NCBI GenBank assembly: GCA_038240295.1 | Contig: JBBSDW010000026.1 | Location: 1 to 25,306 of the forward strand | Reading direction: 5' to 3' | DNA from: JABDDM01 sp038240295 | GTDB lineage: Bacteria > Bacteroidota > Ignavibacteria > Palsa-1295 | DNA: 25,306 nt | Shown here: in pieces, positions 23,620 through 25,306 of the stretch | Layout: the number at the start of each line of letters is the position of its first letter | Numbering within the stretch: the first letter of the stretch is position 1 | The notes under the pieces: generated by a model | What the model was told of the DNA's origin: nothing | Database searches by the model: none | The model's input: only the letters and a program-made list of their open reading frames with translations | Program-made: the position numbers and the translations under genes

Positions 23620-23720
23620 TGCTAAACCGGCAAGGCGCAGTTTAGCAATATCCGGTAAAGATTAGCCGGACACGGTATCCTGCCCTTGCGGGTTATGTAC
23701 CATTCAGTCAAAAAAAACCC
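23620..23720. other. Cluster of small inverted repeats between DUF421 and ABC-F genes
   Basis: TGCTAAAC (23620-23627) pairs with GTTTAGCA (23640-23647) in an 8-bp stem with a 12-base loop; CCTGC/GCGGG and GGGTT (23690-23694)/AACCC (23716-23720) follow, the last beside an A-run (23710-23717). No T-run follows the first stem, so termination after the DUF421 gene is uncertain. The region carries no gene. Confidence 0.4.
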
Positions 23721-23728
23721 GAGACCCG

Positions 23729-25306
23729 TTGATCGCTTTAGAACATATCGCCATGCAGTTCGGAGGAGAATTTCTCTTCCGCGACGTTACCTTTACCGTG
23801 CGCCCAAGCGACCGCGTTGGACTTGTCGGTCCCAACGGTGCCGGCAAATCAACGCTCCTGAGGATCATTGCGGGTGTCTTCGAACCGGAGTCGGGTACGA
23901 TCAACATGCCCACAGGCTTCACGATCGGCTACCTGCCGCAGGAGCCAACGCTCGACGACGCAGCACAGCAGCGCTCCATCCTTGCAGAGGCACTTCGGGC
24001 CCGTGAAGATCTGATCGCGATCGAGGAAGAACTCGAAGTCGTGCAGAAGCGGCTCGAAGACGAAGTCGATAATCACGCGAGTGAGGAATACACAGAGTTG
24101 ATCGAGCGGTTTGGGGAATTGCATCATCAATTCGAGACGCATGGCGGATTCGAACTCAAGACACAGGCGCACAAAGTTCTGAGCGGTCTGGGATTCTCCG
24201 AGGTTGATTTGGAGCGCCCCGTGAGCGTCTTTTCGGGCGGCTGGCAAATGCGGTTGCTTCTGGCGAAGCTACTGATCGCTCATCCGAATGGCTTGCTGCT
24301 CGATGAACCGACGAACCATCTCGATCTTGAGAGCCTCATCTGGCTTGAAGATTTTTTAAAGACCTACGAAGGCCTGATCATTCTCGTATCGCATGATCGA
24401 ACATTCTTGAATGCGATCACCAACCGCACAGCCGAAATTTCGGTCGGTGGAACAAAGATCGAAGTGTTCCCAGGTAACTACGATTATTACGAAACTGCGA
24501 AAGCCGAACGAGAGGCTTTGCTCGAAGCTCAGGCCGCCACCCTATCGGCTCGAAGAAAAGAGATAGAAGCGTTTGTTGAAAAATTCAGGTACAAAGCAAC
24601 CAAAGCGAAGCAGGCACAATCGCGCATTAAAATGCTTGCGCGCATGGAGCGGGTCGAACTTGCTTCGAACGCGCCTGTCGTCCATTTCTCCTTCCCTCCT
24701 GCTCAGCAATCGGGTCGAATGGTTTTTGAGATCGAGCATGCTGCGAAAAGTTATGACGGCCTAAAAAATATTTTTAGCGGTGTCGATCTGACCATCGAAC
24801 GCGGTGAACGTGTTGCGTTTCTCGGCAAGAACGGCGAGGGCAAAACCACGCTTGGGAAGATCCTCGCAGGCAATGAACAATTGACTGGCGGCACGCTGAA
24901 GCCAGGCTATAACGTCACCATAGGCTACTATGCACAGCATCAGGCAGAAGCGCTGAATCCAAAGCTTACCGTCTATGAAACGCTCGAGGAAGTAACGCGT
25001 GCGCAGTTCTTTCATCAGGGCGCTTCAAGTAGCGTACCGAGAACGCAGGGGCAGATCCGCTCGCTGCTTGGTGCATTTCTTTTTCAGGGCGACGATGTCT
25101 TCAAGCCTGTTCGCGTGTTATCCGGCGGTGAAAAATCGCGACTGGCCCTTGCCAAGATGCTGCTCGAGCCAGCGAACACACTCATCCTCGATGAGCCGAC
25201 GAACCATCTTGACATGCAAAGCAAGGAGATCGTCAAAGAAGCACTTCTTGCCTTTGAGGGGACGGTGATCGTGATTTCGCACGATCGGGATTTTCTCGAC
25301 GATCTC
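23729..25306 (+). CDS. ABC-F family ATPase (dual ABC, YheS/Uup-type), 3' end outside window
   Basis: Open from TTG 23729 to the window end, 526 codons, no stop. TTG is preferred because it gives the family start pattern M-I-A-L-E-H-I-x-x-Q-F-G-G-E-x-L-F; an ATG at 23753 would cut off the first strand. Seen: Walker A GPNGAGKS at 34-41, first signature SGGWQMR near 168, first Walker B LLLDEPTNHLD near 190-200, a helical linker with FVEKFRYKATKAKQAQSRIK, then second Walker A GKNGEGKT near 365, second signature SGGEKSR near 465 and second Walker B LILDEPTNHLD near the end. Role: soluble ribosome-associated ATPase that binds the E-site and affects translation; not a transporter. No TM segments and no C-terminal extension visible yet. 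Confidence 0.94.
   Translation, partial: MIALEHIAMQFGGEFLFRDVTFTVRPSDRVGLVGPNGAGKSTLLRIIAGVFEPESGTINMPTGFTIGYLPQEPTLDDAAQQRSILAEALRAREDLIAIEEELEVVQKRLEDEVDNHASEEYTELIERFGELHHQFETHGGFELKTQAHKVLSGLGFSEVDLERPVSVFSGGWQMRLLLAKLLIAHPNGLLLDEPTNHLDLESLIWLEDFLKTYEGLIILVSHDRTFLNAITNRTAEISVGGTKIEVFPGNYDYYETAKAEREALLEAQAATLSARRKEIEAFVEKFRYKATKAKQAQSRIKMLARMERVELASNAPVVHFSFPPAQQSGRMVFEIEHAAKSYDGLKNIFSGVDLTIERGERVAFLGKNGEGKTTLGKILAGNEQLTGGTLKPGYNVTIGYYAQHQAEALNPKLTVYETLEEVTRAQFFHQGASSSVPRTQGQIRSLLGAFLFQGDDVFKPVRVLSGGEKSRLALAKMLLEPANTLILDEPTNHLDMQSKEIVKEALLAFEGTVIVISHDRDFLDDL

Overview
The window looks like chromosome from the Bacteroidota/Chlorobiota (FCB) side of the bacterial tree, at a moderate GC content judged by eye. 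Three things point there. A very long exported protein ends in a type IX secretion-style C-terminal sorting domain. An ExbB-ExbD-ExbD-TonB-small membrane protein-PstS gene order is present, which I recall from Bacteroidota genomes. Most genes also lack a Shine-Dalgarno sequence and have A/T-rich leaders instead. A deep branch such as Ignavibacteria/Kapabacteria would fit, but that is inference.

Layout. (1) Positions 1-3752, plus strand: the 3' end of a surface-polysaccharide cluster. It holds the C-terminus of an initiating sugar-phosphate transferase, a WbpB/WlbA-like nucleotide-sugar dehydrogenase, a WbpD-like hexapeptide N-acetyltransferase, a dTDP-L-rhamnose 4-epimerase-like SDR with a cysteine-containing insert, and a sugar-1-phosphate nucleotidyltransferase. 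All are tightly spaced. (2) Positions 3849-13330, minus strand, read right to left: a secreted TPR protein, a short degenerate-looking histidine kinase, a sigma-54-dependent NtrC-type regulator, a 51-residue two-TM protein, MlaE, MlaF and MlaD, a full membrane histidine kinase, and a receiver-TPR fusion. A lipid-transport ABC importer/exporter is therefore bracketed by two signalling pairs with almost no gaps. (3) Positions 13331-13980: a decayed module, a short companion ORF plus a frameshifted clan AA (retropepsin-like) aspartic protease. It sits between the TPR gene and the PstS-like gene. (4) Positions 13981-17979, minus strand: ExbB, two ExbD proteins, TonB, a small membrane protein and a PstS-like lipoprotein, with no PstCAB. 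(5) Positions 17980-18557: a non-coding, hairpin-rich stretch ending in a strong terminator. (6) Positions 18558-22739, minus strand: a 1393-residue secreted protein with an IgGFc-binding-like N-terminal region, Ig-like/choice-of-anchor repeats, a cohesin-like module and a T9SS C-terminal domain. (7) Positions 22740-25306: a divergent intergenic region, a DUF421/YetF-like membrane protein, and an ABC-F ATPase cut by the window end.

The genes share a cell-envelope theme: glycan synthesis, phospholipid traffic (Mla), energised outer-membrane transport (TonB) and a surface-delivered adhesin-like protein, with two phosphorelay pairs that may sense envelope state. The least ordinary items are the degenerate kinase next to the sigma-54 regulator, the receiver-TPR output, the decayed retropepsin module, the small membrane protein between the regulator and mlaE, and the structured, probably dispersed, repeat near 18.1-18.5 kb.
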